Source: Dehalococcoidales bacterium
GTDB lineage: Bacteria; Chloroflexota; Dehalococcoidia; Dehalococcoidales; CSSed11-197
Assembly (NCBI GenBank): GCA_028717385.1
Contig: JAQUNW010000009.1
Span: 1-43,625, forward strand
DNA: 43,625 bases
Direction: 5' to 3'
In this document: positions 1 through 10,597 of the stretch, one piece after another
How positions within the stretch are numbered: the first letter of the stretch is position 1
Layout: each line of letters begins with the position of its first letter
Notes under the pieces: model-generated
The model's database searches: none
What the model was told of the DNA's origin: nothing
Seen by the model: only the letters and a program-made list of their open reading frames with translations
Translations under genes and position numbers: made by a program

Positions 1-2
1 TT

Positions 3-92
3 GCAGCTGGCATGTTAGCTTATACCAGCTTGAATGGCTACATCAGCCATCTGGATAGTTTTAGCGAGTTCAAACCGATTTATGCCCGCTAG
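3..92 (+). CDS. C-terminal end of an unidentified protein (5' truncated)
   Basis: An open frame enters from the left edge, runs 29 codons and stops with TAG. It ends in the residues FSEFKPIYAR. A good intrinsic terminator follows about 75 bases later, which supports a real gene end. The fragment is too short to assign to a family, and a second frame is also open for about 60 bases, so the reading is tentative. Confidence 0.4.
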   Translation, partial: AAGMLAYTSLNGYISHLDSFSEFKPIYAR

Positions 93-165
93 GTAATGGT
101 ATTTTAAGAGCGTGTTTTGCTTTGCGGTAATAAAGCAACAGCTCTAAGTAGTTTAGTAATATAAT

Positions 166-200
166 AGAGGCCGGGATAAAACCGGCCTCTATTTTTATCT
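166..200 (+). terminator. Rho-independent terminator
   Basis: A perfect 9-bp stem (AGAGGCCGG / CCGGCCTCT) with a 7-base loop is followed by ATTTTTATCT. It closes the gene entering from the left edge and separates it from the gene starting at 218. Confidence 0.8.
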
Positions 201-217
201 GGTTGGAGGATTGAAGT

Positions 218-703
218 ATGGAAGAACTTTCTGATAGACAGATATCACAGTATTTGCAACGCAGTTATGAGGCTGTAGATGGGCTCTGGTTTATGAAGGT
301 GGAAGAAAAATTAGGTTTTGACACCGCTCTGGAAATCGACGGAGAAGTATGGAAAGTTCTTCCTAAAATACAGGCACGGATGTTAAAAAACATGCTTAGG
401 CTGGAAAACGGAATTGACGGACTGGCTAAAAGTCTCGCAGCCAGGTTTAATATCGATGGATTTAGATACAGGCTTGAAAAGCAGGCTGATAGAGATCTTA
501 ATATCAGCATCAGTGTTTGTCCATGGCATCAGCTGATGAAAAAATCGGGAAGGGTTACCCTTTCCGGCAGGGTAGGTGATATGGTTTGTGCAGCAGATCA
601 CACTGCCTGGGCAAAGGAATTTGGTGAAGACATCAAATTCCATCTTTCAAAGCAGATATGCAAGGGAGATCCAGTTTGCATAATGCATTTCACTTGTCTC
701 TAA
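218..703 (+). CDS. DUF6125 / ATC-hydrolase-like protein
   Basis: 161 residues, ATG start with GGAGG ten bases upstream. The layout resembles the DUF6125 / L-2-amino-thiazoline-4-carboxylate hydrolase-like group: an N-terminal helical part with a W-x-x-KVEEKLGF segment, a CPWH motif in the middle (near residue 102) and a C-terminal C-K-G-D-P-x-C-I-M-H-F motif. Such Cys-rich ends are typical of the group. Members are common in anaerobes with corrinoid or Fe-S metabolism, but the true substrate is not known. No signal peptide or membrane segment is visible. It stands alone between two terminators, convergent with groL. Family assignment is from remembered motif pattern only. Confidence 0.6.
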   Translation: MEELSDRQISQYLQRSYEAVDGLWFMKVEEKLGFDTALEIDGEVWKVLPKIQARMLKNMLRLENGIDGLAKSLAARFNIDGFRYRLEKQADRDLNISISVCPWHQLMKKSGRVTLSGRVGDMVCAADHTAWAKEFGEDIKFHLSKQICKGDPVCIMHFTCL

Positions 704-735
704 TTGAAGTAATGACGCATATGAAGTAATCGAAA

Positions 736-775
736 TGAAAACCGCGGTTGGATTTATACCCAACCGCGGTTTTCA
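736..775. terminator. Bidirectional terminator between the 218 gene and groL
   Basis: Near-perfect 15-bp inverted repeat (core AACCGCGGTTG / CAACCGCGGTT) flanked by AAAA on the left and TTTT on the right, so it can act on both convergent transcripts. Confidence 0.85.
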
Positions 776-798
776 TTTACTGGTTAAGGTTTAAAGGT

Positions 799-2430
<1,632 letters not shown>

Positions 2431-2449
2431 TTATTTCCTTTATTATAAA

Positions 2450-2743
2450 TTAGACTCTTTTTGCTAAAATGTTAGATTCGGTAAGGATGATGAGTTCCTC
2501 ACCATCAATTTTAATTTCAGTACCGCCGTATTTGGAATATAGAATCACATCTCCTGTCTTTACGTCCATTGCCACTGGTTCGCCTTTATCGTTGCGTTTA
2601 CCAGGACCCGTGGCAAGAACCTTACCCTCCAGCGGTTTTTCCTGGGCAGATGCCGGTAACACAATCCCTCCTTTGGTAACCTCCTCAGCCTCAATTGGTT
2701 TGACCAGAACTCGGTCTCCCAGGGGTTGGATTTTAACTGCCAT
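2450..2743 (-). CDS. groS: Co-chaperonin GroES
   Basis: 97 residues from the internal ATG at 2743 (MAVKIQPLGDRVLVKP), the usual GroES length. An upstream in-frame extension to 2782 exists, but AGGAGG lies 7 bases before the 2743 ATG, which decides the start. The mobile-loop region (EEVTKGGIVLPASAQEKP) and the C-terminal hydrophobic end are visible. It forms the heptameric lid of GroEL and is the first gene of the groS-groL operon. Confidence 0.97.
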   Translation of the reverse strand: MAVKIQPLGDRVLVKPIEAEEVTKGGIVLPASAQEKPLEGKVLATGPGKRNDKGEPVAMDVKTGDVILYSKYGGTEIKIDGEELIILTESNILAKRV

Positions 2744-2786
2744 TCTTAATCCTCCTTTTCCTTGTATTTTTATGAAAGGCAATTAT

Positions 2787-2813
2787 TTAGCAGTCTCAGT
2801 CGGAGACTGCTAA
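2787..2813. promoter_or_regulatory. CIRCE-like operator (probable HrcA site) of groS-groL
   Basis: TTAGCAGTC, 9 bases, GACTGCTAA: exactly the 9-9-9 architecture of the CIRCE element (consensus TTAGCACTC-N9-GAGTGCTAA) with one symmetric change per arm (C to G at position 7, with its partner). The palindrome extends to 16 bp per arm (2782-2818). It lies about 44 bases before the groS ATG and overlaps the predicted transcription start. No T-run follows on the minus strand, so it is not a good terminator for tsaD. Binding by HrcA is inferred; hrcA is not in the window. Confidence 0.8.
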
Positions 2814-2818
2814 ATAAT

Positions 2819-2847
2819 ATAATAAACTAATTTTTCAAGTCTTGCAA
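2819..2847 (-). promoter_or_regulatory. groS-groL promoter
   Basis: Minus-strand TTGCAA (2842-2847), 17-base spacer, TATTAT (2819-2824). The predicted start falls inside the right arm of the CIRCE-like repeat, which is the usual HrcA-controlled layout. Confidence 0.65.
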
Positions 2848-2972
2848 CAACAGATGAGGCTGATTGGTATATTAACAAAGAATCTGGTAAAAAATTGTGT
2901 TGGCGAGCAACAATAAAAGAAATTTTGTAGGTTAGAACCAATATCATTCCGAGCCAGAATAAAAAAAACTGG

Positions 2973-3950
2973 TTACAGTAGTGCCATTGAAGGTATGACA
3001 TCCAATTCAATACCGCTGATACACCCTCTTTGTAGGCGGTAGTAGCCACAGGCAGCTACCATGGCCGCGTTGTCGGTGCATAATGAAGGCGATGGAATTA
3101 ACACTGGTATCGGTGAAGCGAGAGTCATTTGTTCCCTCAGAAGGCTGTTGGCTGCAACTCCACCTGAAAGAAGAATTTGCATTACTCGATGCCTTACGGC
3201 CGCATTAATTGTCTTTTTGACCAGTACGTCCACGACCGCTTCCTGGAAACTGGCTGCTGCGTTTTCGATGCTGGTGATTGTACCAGCTTCAACAAGCCGC
3301 AAGAGGGCTGTTTTTAGACCGCTGAAACTGAAATCATCTGTTCCTCTGAGCCAGGCTCGAGGCAGCTTTATATCAGCTATTGCGTTTCTTGCTGCGTTAT
3401 CGATCGCTGGTCCGCCCGGGTAACTCAGCCCCAAAATGCGGGCGGCTTTGTCAAATGCTTCCCCGGCAGCGTCATCCCTGGTTTTTCCCAGCAGGGTATA
3501 GTCTCCGTGGTTTTTCATCAGAATAAGATCGGTATGACCGCCGGATACAATAAGGCATAACAGTGGAAATTCGGGTTCGCAGCCACTCAGCCAATTGGCG
3601 TAGATGTGGGCTTCGAGGTGATTGACTCCGACTAGTGGCAACTTCCTTGCGAAACTGATTGCCTTGGCGGTATTTGCTCCTACCAGTAAAGAGCCGGCTA
3701 GTCCCGGTCCATGAGTAGTGGCGATAGCATCTAACTCATTCCAATCAGTATGGGCTTGACTTAGGGCTTCATCAATAACTGGGATAATGGCAGAAATGTG
3801 TTGCCGGGAAGCTATTTCCGGGACGACTCCGCCAAAGCGGGAGTGGATATCGATTTGAGAACTGACAACACTGGAAAGAATGTGCCGGCCATTCTCCACT
3901 ACTGCAGCAGCAGTTTCGTCGCATGAAGTTTCTATTCCCAGTAAAATCAC
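2973..3950 (-). CDS. tsaD: tRNA N6-adenosine threonylcarbamoyltransferase TsaD
   Basis: 325 residues from the GTG at 3950; a longer open frame upstream has no family similarity. TsaD transfers threonylcarbamoyl to A37 of ANN-decoding tRNAs with TsaB and TsaE. Visible motifs: [18 protein letters not shown] at the N-terminus, the metal-binding H-x3-H in [10 protein letters not shown] and the VNHLEAH motif, the VSGGHTDL nucleotide segment, and [12 protein letters not shown] near the C-terminus. Length matches the family (about 325-345). The neighbouring partner genes tsaB/tsaE are not here. The start has no ribosome site and lies about 7 bases after an extended -10 box, suggesting a leaderless mRNA. 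Confidence 0.95.
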   Translation of the reverse strand: MILLGIETSCDETAAAVVENGRHILSSVVSSQIDIHSRFGGVVPEIASRQHISAIIPVIDEALSQAHTDWNELDAIATTHGPGLAGSLLVGANTAKAISFARKLPLVGVNHLEAHIYANWLSGCEPEFPLLCLIVSGGHTDLILMKNHGDYTLLGKTRDDAAGEAFDKAARILGLSYPGGPAIDNAARNAIADIKLPRAWLRGTDDFSFSGLKTALLRLVEAGTITSIENAAASFQEAVVDVLVKKTINAAVRHRVMQILLSGGVAANSLLREQMTLASPIPVLIPSPSLCTDNAAMVAACGYYRLQRGCISGIELDVIPSMALL

Positions 3951-3956
3951 CAAAAT

Positions 3957-3965
3957 ATTATACCA
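3957..3965 (-). promoter_or_regulatory. Extended -10 promoter of tsaD
   Basis: Minus-strand TGGTATAAT, a perfect extended -10 element, followed by six bases (ATTTTG counting past the box) and then the GTG start at 3950. No good -35 is seen. The expected start point falls on or next to the start codon. Confidence 0.6.
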
Positions 3966-4028
3966 TAAGCTTGGATGGACGCCCTTTTTTGTTAAAAGGT
4001 TTTCATAGCAGGCTACGTTGTGTTTAAA

Positions 4029-4057
4029 TTGACTGGGTAAAAAGCCCGTGTTATCAT
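4029..4057 (+). promoter_or_regulatory. Promoter of the udg-rnj-ftsK operon
   Basis: TTGACT (4029-4034), 17-base spacer, TATCAT (4052-4057). It faces away from the tsaD promoter. The predicted start near 4064 leaves a leader of about 25 bases before the 4089 ATG. A GGAGGG lies 21 bases before that ATG, too far to be a normal ribosome site. Confidence 0.6.
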
Positions 4058-4088
4058 AGCCGGAGGGCAAGTTCTCCGAAACAATTAT

Positions 4089-4691
4089 ATGATAGAACTC
4101 AATCAACTCAGTCATGAGATAGCTGTCTGCCGGGCATGCAAGCTTGCGGACGGCCGCACTAACACAGTGCCCGGTGAGGGTTGTTCCCAAGCTGAAATTA
4201 TGTTCATTGGAGAAGCACCAGGGGAAAGAGAAGACCAGCTGGGGCGGCCGTTTGTAGGTGCAGCTGGTAAATTCCTCGATGAGCTTTTATTCTCAATTGG
4301 ATTAAAGCGGAGCGATGTTTATATTGCTAATATTATCAAATGCCGCCCGCCAGGAAACCGCGACCCGTTACCAGATGAGCTTTTGGCTTGTAAGCCCTGG
4401 CTAGATCGCCAGATCAAGTTGATAAATCCTCGCATGATTGTTACCCTTGGACGTTTTTCGATGTCTCTTTTTTTCCCAGGTAAGGCTATTGGTAAAATTC
4501 ACGGAAATTCAATAATTAACAACGGTGTAATCTATTTTCCAATGTATCATCCTGCCGCCGCTTTGCATCAGGGTGGTCTGAAAGAAGTGATCAAGGCAGA
4601 TATAAGAAAGATCCCCGATTTGCTTGAAGGGAGCAAATTGACAGAGAAGGCGTCTGTTGAGGAGTCTCCACAACAATTGACATTACTTTAA
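4089..4691 (+). CDS. udg: Family 4 uracil-DNA glycosylase (Fe-S type)
   Basis: 200 residues. Removes uracil from DNA arising by cytosine deamination. The family-4 signature is clear: Cys14 and Cys17 ([19 protein letters not shown]), the catalytic motif [33 protein letters not shown], a fourth Cys in LLACKPWL and the C-terminal MYHPAAAL motif with the conserved His. The four cysteines bind a [4Fe-4S] cluster in this family. First gene of an operon with the RNase J gene (15-base gap) and ftsK. The ATG chosen gives the normal N-terminus of the family. Confidence 0.95.
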   Translation: MIELNQLSHEIAVCRACKLADGRTNTVPGEGCSQAEIMFIGEAPGEREDQLGRPFVGAAGKFLDELLFSIGLKRSDVYIANIIKCRPPGNRDPLPDELLACKPWLDRQIKLINPRMIVTLGRFSMSLFFPGKAIGKIHGNSIINNGVIYFPMYHPAAALHQGGLKEVIKADIRKIPDLLEGSKLTEKASVEESPQQLTLL

Positions 4692-4706
4692 AATATAAGG
4701 AATACA

Positions 4707-6386
4707 ATGCAAAAAAGAAGAACAAGAAATCCTAAACCCAAGCTCAAGCTTATCCCGTTGGGAGGGCTGGGAGAAATTGGTAAAAACATGATGGTTGTCG
4801 AGTACGGCAAAGACATCCTTATTGTAGATTGTGGTGTAATGTTCCCGGAAGAAGATATGATGGGTATCGATCTGGTTATCCCGGATATTAGTTATCTGTC
4901 GGATAAAAAAGATAAAATCCGGGGAATCGTGATAACCCATGCACATGAAGACCACATCGGAGCTTTACCTTATATATTGCCACAACTAAACGTGCCAATC
5001 TACTGCACTCGTCTGGCTAAAGGGCTGATTTCCGTTAAGCTCAAGGAAGGGAAAGCTCTGAGTAATGCCCAGATCAACGTAATTGAGCCCGGGGGTAGCT
5101 TTACTCTGGGTTGCTTTAAAGTAGAATTTTTCCCGGTTTGCCACAGTATACCCGATGCAGTTGGTCTGATTATCGAAACACCCCTGGGCCTGGTTGTCCA
5201 TACCGGTGATTTCAAACTGGATTATACCCCGGTATATGGTGAGCCCACCAATCTTTCCCGGCTTGCCCAAGCTGGCTCCCAGGGAGTACTGGCATTACTC
5301 TCTGATTCCACTCATGCTGAAAGACCTGGTTATACTCCTTCAGAAAAGGTTATTGGAGAAGCGCTGGATACCATTATTTCCAGAGCAGAGGGAAGGGTGA
5401 TTGTAGCTACTTTTGCTTCGTTGATTTCCCGCATTCAGCAGGTCATCGATGCTGCTGCCAACCATGGCAGAAAAGTATTTGTATTCGGGCGGAGTATGAG
5501 CGACAACGTAAAAATGGCTCTCGAACTTGGATACCTCAAGGCTTCGGAAGAAGTGCTTGGCAAGGGGGAGGAGCTAAAGGGGCTGCCTCCGGAAAAGATA
5601 GTCATGATTACTACCGGCTCACAGGGCGAACCGACCTCAGCGCTGGTGCGTATTGCCAATCATGGGCACCGCCAGGTCTCCATTACTAAGGGAGATACGG
5701 TGGTGGTATCGGCCTCACCGATTCCCGGCAACGAGTCTCTTATTAACCGTACCATTGATACCCTGTTCAAGCAAGGGGCAGAAGTATTTTACGACCAGCT
5801 TTCTCAGGTGCATGTCCATGGGCATGCATCGCAGGAGGAACTTAAGCTGGTGTTAAACCTGGTTAAACCTCGCTTCTTTGTACCCATCCATGGCGAGTTT
5901 CGTCACCTTACCATTCACTCTCGGCTGGCGTTAGATGCTGGAGTTGAAGAGAACAATATCTTTCGGCTGGAAGACGGAGACGTGCTTGAGATAAGCCCCA
6001 ACGCGGGCCGGATAGCTGGAAGAGTTACTTCCGGGCATGTATATGTGGATGGCTTGAGTGTGGGTGATGTTGGAGGAGTGGTGCTCAGAAATAGGCGCAT
6101 GCTATCCAAGGATGGCATAGTAGTGGTAATTATTGCGGTTAATCAACAAACCGGTAAGCTGGTCAGCCGCCCCGATATAGTATCCCGTGGTTTTGTTGAC
6201 ACCATAGAAGCAAAGGATATGATAGAAGAAGGCAAAGACTTGGTTGCAACGATTGTTGATCATCGGGGTAAACGAGAGGCTGATTTATCTTCTGCAGATT
6301 CCAGGGTGCGAGATGAGCTGAATCGCTTTTTCTTTGAAAAGACCAAACGCCGACCGATGATTTTACCAGTGATGGTAAAAGTCTAG
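4707..6386 (+). CDS. rnj: Ribonuclease J
   Basis: 559 residues, normal for RNase J (about 550-560). Metallo-beta-lactamase/beta-CASP nuclease with 5'-3' exo- and endonuclease activity in RNA decay and rRNA maturation. The basic N-terminus leads into LIPLGGLGEIGKNM, the zinc motif H78-x-H80-x-D82-H83 (THAHEDHIG), CHSIPDAVG and HTGDFKLD, beta-CASP motifs in LLSDSTHAERPG and FVPIHGEFRHL, then a C-terminal domain ending MILPVMVKV. It lies between udg and ftsK, with short gaps on both sides, so the three genes are probably co-transcribed. Confidence 0.97.
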   Translation: MQKRRTRNPKPKLKLIPLGGLGEIGKNMMVVEYGKDILIVDCGVMFPEEDMMGIDLVIPDISYLSDKKDKIRGIVITHAHEDHIGALPYILPQLNVPIYCTRLAKGLISVKLKEGKALSNAQINVIEPGGSFTLGCFKVEFFPVCHSIPDAVGLIIETPLGLVVHTGDFKLDYTPVYGEPTNLSRLAQAGSQGVLALLSDSTHAERPGYTPSEKVIGEALDTIISRAEGRVIVATFASLISRIQQVIDAAANHGRKVFVFGRSMSDNVKMALELGYLKASEEVLGKGEELKGLPPEKIVMITTGSQGEPTSALVRIANHGHRQVSITKGDTVVVSASPIPGNESLINRTIDTLFKQGAEVFYDQLSQVHVHGHASQEELKLVLNLVKPRFFVPIHGEFRHLTIHSRLALDAGVEENNIFRLEDGDVLEISPNAGRIAGRVTSGHVYVDGLSVGDVGGVVLRNRRMLSKDGIVVVIIAVNQQTGKLVSRPDIVSRGFVDTIEAKDMIEEGKDLVATIVDHRGKREADLSSADSRVRDELNRFFFEKTKRRPMILPVMVKV

Positions 6387-6395
6387 GAGGAGGGA

Positions 6396-8837
6396 GTGTC
6401 CAGGGATAAAGATAAAAAACGCAAAGAACAGACTGCTGTAGCCAGGAAAGTGGATAAAAAGAAGGCTTCCGCAGAGAAGTATTCAGAAACCAAGGCGCCA
6501 CGCAAGCGTTTTAATCCGCTGAAACTGCTCACAAAAGTCTGGTTTTGGCTGATACTACTGGTTTTGATTGCAGGCGGGCTGTTGTATTGGCAGTGGGACA
6601 ACGTTGTCGATTTTGTATGGGATGTGGCTGCAAGCACTATGGGGCTGTTTGGGTGGGGGGTCGTCCTGATTGGATTGGCAGTTCTGATTATACTAGTTGT
6701 TGTTTTCAGGCATGAAATTGCTGCTTTCGCTCAGCGCTGGAAGCTGTATCAATGGAATAAATGGCTTGGAGCAGCAGCTTGGTTTGCTGCCATATGGGGA
6801 TTCCTGGGGATCCTGGAATTGGGTGGAGCTATCGGCGATGCGATTATAAATGGAGATAAAGGTTATATTGGTTGGTTGATAGTTGTCGGTCTTGTACTTG
6901 GCGGATTTATACTGTTATTCCCGGGGCTTGTGTGGAGAGGTTTGAAGGCTACTGTAAAAGGTATTGTTGGGATAATTAAACTGCCAGCCCCGCGGCCAAA
7001 AACCTCCCGGCCGGTTCAGGAAGAGTTTAAATTCAATTACCCACCCACCGTTACCGAGAACCGTGCAGTTGCTGGTGATCAGACAGAAAAATCAGCTATA
7101 CCGGAGAAAGCTCCCCTTGGAATAAAGCCTCCGTCAGTATTAATTCCGCCTGAAATAATGCCAGGCAAGAAGTATCCTGATATTGCACCCGAAACAATCG
7201 AAAAACCAAAACAACCTTCCCCGGAGAAGCAATCCGCAGCACCGCGAGCAGCTTTAAAAACCGGTGAAGGCGCGCGTGACGTCAAAGATGTAGCTCGTGA
7301 TGTATGGAGAAAGTACGGGGAATCCTCCGACTTAGTTCTGATCGATGGTTGGAAGCTGCCGCCAATCGATATATTGGACTTGTCTCCAGAGGTCGATTTC
7401 GGCCAGGCGGATAACAGCAAGCGGGCGCGCTTGATTGAAGAAGCCTTGGAAAGCTACGGAGTTGAAGCAAAAGTCGTACAAGTTAACGCCGGGCCTACAG
7501 TTACACAGTTTGGAATTGAGCCTGGTTGGGATCGTAAGTTTCGCGAAATAAAAGACCGGGATGAAGAAGGCAATGTTGTAATCCGGCAAGAAGAAGTCTC
7601 TCGCACCAGGGTAAAGGTAGAACGTATCACAGCGCTCTCGAACAACCTTGCTTTGGCGTTAGCGGTTCCTGGCGTGCGCATAGAAGCGCCGATTCCTGGT
7701 AAAGCCTTGGTGGGAATCGAGGTCCCCAATGCTAATTTTGGAATAGTAAGCCTTAGAAGTGTTATAGAAAGCGCCAATTTCCAGAAAATTCTGGGCAAAT
7801 CGAATTTAGCGCTGGCACTTGGCAAAGGAGCAGGAGGCGAATCCATTGCCGGAGATCTTGCCAAGATGCCGCACTTGCTGGTAGCTGGTTCCACCGGTAG
7901 CGGTAAAACTGTGTGTTTGAATGCCATTGTTTGCTGTTTACTCATGTGTAACTCACCTGCGGATTTGAAATTCATACTCATAGACCCTAAGCGGGTAGAG
8001 CTTGTTCAATATAACAGTTTGCCGCATTTGGCTACTAAAGTTGTAGTAGATACCGATAAAGCCTTAAACACCCTTCGCTGGCTCAGCCAGGAAATGGATA
8101 ACCGGTACAAGACTTTATCTGCAGTGGGCGCGCGCAACATCGAGGCATATAACAAAAAAGTGCCCAGAGAAAAGAAAATGCCGAACCTGGTGCTTGTTAT
8201 CGATGAACTTGCCGACCTGATGATGACTGGATTTGCAGAGGTAGAACATATTCTTTGCCGATTAGCACAGTTGGCACGAGCAGTTGGCATCCATCTGGTG
8301 GTTGCTACCCAGCGACCATCGGTTGATGTGATCACCGGTCTTATTAAAGCAAACTTCCCCACACGTATCAGCTTTGCGGTGACTTCCCAGGTAGATTCGC
8401 GTACAATTCTGGATTCCACCGGGGCAGAAAAACTTCTGGGTCGCGGCGATATGCTTTATCTGCCAACTGAAGAAGCCAAACCCAGGCGTCTGCAGGGCTG
8501 TTTTGTTTCTGATCCAGAAGTGGAACGTTTGGTTTATTTCTGGGGTACCCAAAAACAGGAGCAGGCTGCCACCCTTAATCTTGATGAACTAGCTTCATTG
8601 GAGCCGTCAATTAAAATCCAGGAGACTGCAGCCCCGGCTGACCCCTTGATCACCGCTGCCAGAAAACTGGCAGAAGAGCATAGTAATATATCTACTTCTT
8701 TTCTACAGCGAAAGTTACATATTGGCTATCCTAGAGCGGCGCGTATAATGGAGCAACTCCAGGAAGAAATGGGCGATGACAAAACGGATGAAAATGGGGC
8801 AGAGATAGAGGAAGAGAGATCTGGCGATAGCTATTAG
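6396..8837 (+). CDS. ftsK: DNA translocase FtsK/SpoIIIE
   Basis: 813 residues, GTG start with GGAGGAGGG just upstream. ATP-driven DNA pump that clears chromosome termini from the division septum. A very basic N-terminus (1-40) is followed by about four membrane segments (roughly 47-65, 83-108, 124-148, 160-185), a Pro/Lys-rich linker (200-290), the alpha-beta motor with Walker A GSTGSGKT at 498-505, Walker B LVLVIDELADLM, VATQRPSVDVITG, and a C-terminal gamma winged helix (STSFLQRKLHIGYPRAARIMEQL) that reads KOPS-like sites. Last gene of the udg-rnj-ftsK operon. It ends convergent with the degV gene, overlapping by 4 bases. Confidence 0.97.
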   Translation: MSRDKDKKRKEQTAVARKVDKKKASAEKYSETKAPRKRFNPLKLLTKVWFWLILLVLIAGGLLYWQWDNVVDFVWDVAASTMGLFGWGVVLIGLAVLIILVVVFRHEIAAFAQRWKLYQWNKWLGAAAWFAAIWGFLGILELGGAIGDAIINGDKGYIGWLIVVGLVLGGFILLFPGLVWRGLKATVKGIVGIIKLPAPRPKTSRPVQEEFKFNYPPTVTENRAVAGDQTEKSAIPEKAPLGIKPPSVLIPPEIMPGKKYPDIAPETIEKPKQPSPEKQSAAPRAALKTGEGARDVKDVARDVWRKYGESSDLVLIDGWKLPPIDILDLSPEVDFGQADNSKRARLIEEALESYGVEAKVVQVNAGPTVTQFGIEPGWDRKFREIKDRDEEGNVVIRQEEVSRTRVKVERITALSNNLALALAVPGVRIEAPIPGKALVGIEVPNANFGIVSLRSVIESANFQKILGKSNLALALGKGAGGESIAGDLAKMPHLLVAGSTGSGKTVCLNAIVCCLLMCNSPADLKFILIDPKRVELVQYNSLPHLATKVVVDTDKALNTLRWLSQEMDNRYKTLSAVGARNIEAYNKKVPREKKMPNLVLVIDELADLMMTGFAEVEHILCRLAQLARAVGIHLVVATQRPSVDVITGLIKANFPTRISFAVTSQVDSRTILDSTGAEKLLGRGDMLYLPTEEAKPRRLQGCFVSDPEVERLVYFWGTQKQEQAATLNLDELASLEPSIKIQETAAPADPLITAARKLAEEHSNISTSFLQRKLHIGYPRAARIMEQLQEEMGDDKTDENGAEIEEERSGDSY

Positions 8838-9682
8838 TCAGTTATCTCTTCCTTAATCAGGGTTACGATAGCAAGTACACCAGGCCCTCCATGAGGTGCC
8901 AGCCCAGCCCCCAGCCTCGCCACCAGTGTTTTCTCTTGAGGAAAGATTGGATCAAGCTGCTCGGCCAACGCATTGGCTTCATCCGATGTGGTGGAGTACA
9001 GGATGCAGATTTCTTCAATGCCCTCTGGAGTAGCCACAAGATCAACCAATTTATCGATACCTTTTTTACGATTGCGTACTTGTCCCACTGGTACAAATTC
9101 CCCATCCCGCATGGATAGAAGAGGTTTGACGCTTAGTACCGATCCTACCAATGACTTGGCCTTACCGATGCGCCCTCCCCTTTCCAGATATTTCAAGGTA
9201 TCGAAAAGAACCAGCAAGCGGACTCGTTTCATCATACTTTCAACGGCATGGGTTATCTCTTCCAGGCTTTTACCTTTCTTTGCCATGCGAGCAGCTTTAA
9301 TGGCAAGAATGCCGTGAGAAATTGATAATAGGCGAGTATCTATTACATTAATAGGGCAAGGCCACGGTTTTGTATTTGCGGCTTGCACAGCCGAGCTGTA
9401 CGTGCCGCTTAAGCTGCTTGAAATGTGTATTGAGCATATCCCGTCTGCGCCGGAGGCTATTCTTTCATAAGCATGAATAAAATCCTGTGGAGTTGGTTGT
9501 GAAGTAGTGGGTTGCTCCCCGCCCAGAAGTCTTTCATAGAAGGTATCATGATCGATGTCGATACCATCGCGGTATGATTGAATTCCAAACAGTATATAAA
9601 TTGGTACAATGGTTATATCCAGTTCTTGTGCCAAATCTGCCGGGATATCAGCAGTGCTGTCTGTAAGTATTTTTACGCTCAT
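8834..9682 (-). CDS. DegV family protein (fatty-acid binding)
   Basis: 282 residues, normal DegV length. Visible: VKILTDSTADIPADL at the N-terminus, the TSQPTPQDF motif that lines the fatty-acid head-group pocket, CSIHISSSLSGTYSSA, and a C-terminal AHGGPGVLAI-like segment (APHGGPGVLAIV). DegV proteins bind a fatty acid and, in Firmicutes, act as FakB partners of the FakA kinase; FakA is not in the window, so that role is only possible. No clear neighbours in function: it converges on ftsK and is divergent from the unknown gene at 9899. Confidence 0.93.
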   Translation of the reverse strand: MSVKILTDSTADIPADLAQELDITIVPIYILFGIQSYRDGIDIDHDTFYERLLGGEQPTTSQPTPQDFIHAYERIASGADGICSIHISSSLSGTYSSAVQAANTKPWPCPINVIDTRLLSISHGILAIKAARMAKKGKSLEEITHAVESMMKRVRLLVLFDTLKYLERGGRIGKAKSLVGSVLSVKPLLSMRDGEFVPVGQVRNRKKGIDKLVDLVATPEGIEEICILYSTTSDEANALAEQLDPIFPQEKTLVARLGAGLAPHGGPGVLAIVTLIKEEITD

Positions 9683-9898
9683 GCGACTTATCTGTTTGTA
9701 GCTTGGTTGGGAGTAAAATGCAGTATATCGTCTTTGTTAATATTTGGCAAGTAAGATGCGCTGCCAGGAATTGTTGAGGCTTTAGACTCAGGTACTTAAT
9801 ATTGTAGAATAGAGGTTGGCTTGATTGATTAAAAAGATAACCTCTTTGATTTCGGGTCGTTATGAACTAATAGAAGTGATTATAAGGTAACGGGTTAA

Positions 9899-10501
9899 AT
9901 GACAGTAAAAGTAAAAATCACAATTGTGGCAATCATTGTATTGGTAACAGCAGGCCTTTTCGGCGTGGCTTTAACGGACAAGGCATTTTTTACCACCTTA
10001 TATCTGGACCAGGGAGAAATAACCGAAAATACAGACGGCTCTTCCGTGTTTCCCTTTTATCTGTATAAAGACGCATGGCAAAAATATCAGGCTAATGTTC
10101 TTAATCTCACTTTCAATTCAGTGCTTGCAAAGGATGATCTGGTATTGGTAACGCTTGAATTAACTCCCGGCCATCGTTACTGCATGGATTCCCTTCGTCT
10201 GGAGTTTTACGTAAACAATGTATATTCAGCCATTCTGATGGCAGATCCAGAAAGCGGTGAGGATTTACCCTATCATTATAAGCTGAGCGGTAACGATTCT
10301 AAAGCTGTTTTAGATATTCCATCTTTCGATACTGAAGCTGGGGAAAATATTTTCATCAGGTTCTGGCTGGATTTATCGGCCGTGTCATCGATCGAGCAAG
10401 GTCCTATCCTGATGGATTTATCCATGCATGAGAATAGTGTTTTGAAAATTGTCCGGCACACTGTTGAGCAACATGTACTGCAGCTCATTATCCCTGATTA
10501 A
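9899..10501 (+). CDS. Membrane-anchored hypothetical protein
   Basis: 200 residues of no family I recognise. A single N-terminal hydrophobic helix (about residues 6-26, after two basic residues) looks like a signal anchor or uncleaved signal peptide; the rest is hydrophilic, acidic and rich in alternating hydrophobic residues, as in an extracellular beta-sandwich. One Cys (RYCMD) and no lipobox. The ATG follows AAGGTAA with about 7 bases. The 216-base gap upstream is shared with the divergent degV gene; the gene is convergent with uvrB. Downstream (10523-10537) a small hairpin ACGAGC/GCTCGT may serve as a weak end signal. Confidence 0.7.
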   Translation: MTVKVKITIVAIIVLVTAGLFGVALTDKAFFTTLYLDQGEITENTDGSSVFPFYLYKDAWQKYQANVLNLTFNSVLAKDDLVLVTLELTPGHRYCMDSLRLEFYVNNVYSAILMADPESGEDLPYHYKLSGNDSKAVLDIPSFDTEAGENIFIRFWLDLSAVSSIEQGPILMDLSMHENSVLKIVRHTVEQHVLQLIIPD

Positions 10502-10597
10502 AACGGCAGTGTTTACGAAAAGACGAGCACAGCTCGTGTGAGACCCTTCGCTTCACTCGCGAGAGAAAGAGGGGATTCGAGTGTGGCACCCGCCTTT

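Noticed and set aside
2787-2813. Hairpin after tsaD considered as a terminator
   Set aside because: No T-run on the minus strand and an exact 9-9-9 CIRCE layout overlapping a promoter start; operator is the better reading.
7454-7981. 175-codon minus-strand frame inside ftsK
   Set aside because: Antisense to the ftsK motor domain with no homology signal; shadow of codon bias.
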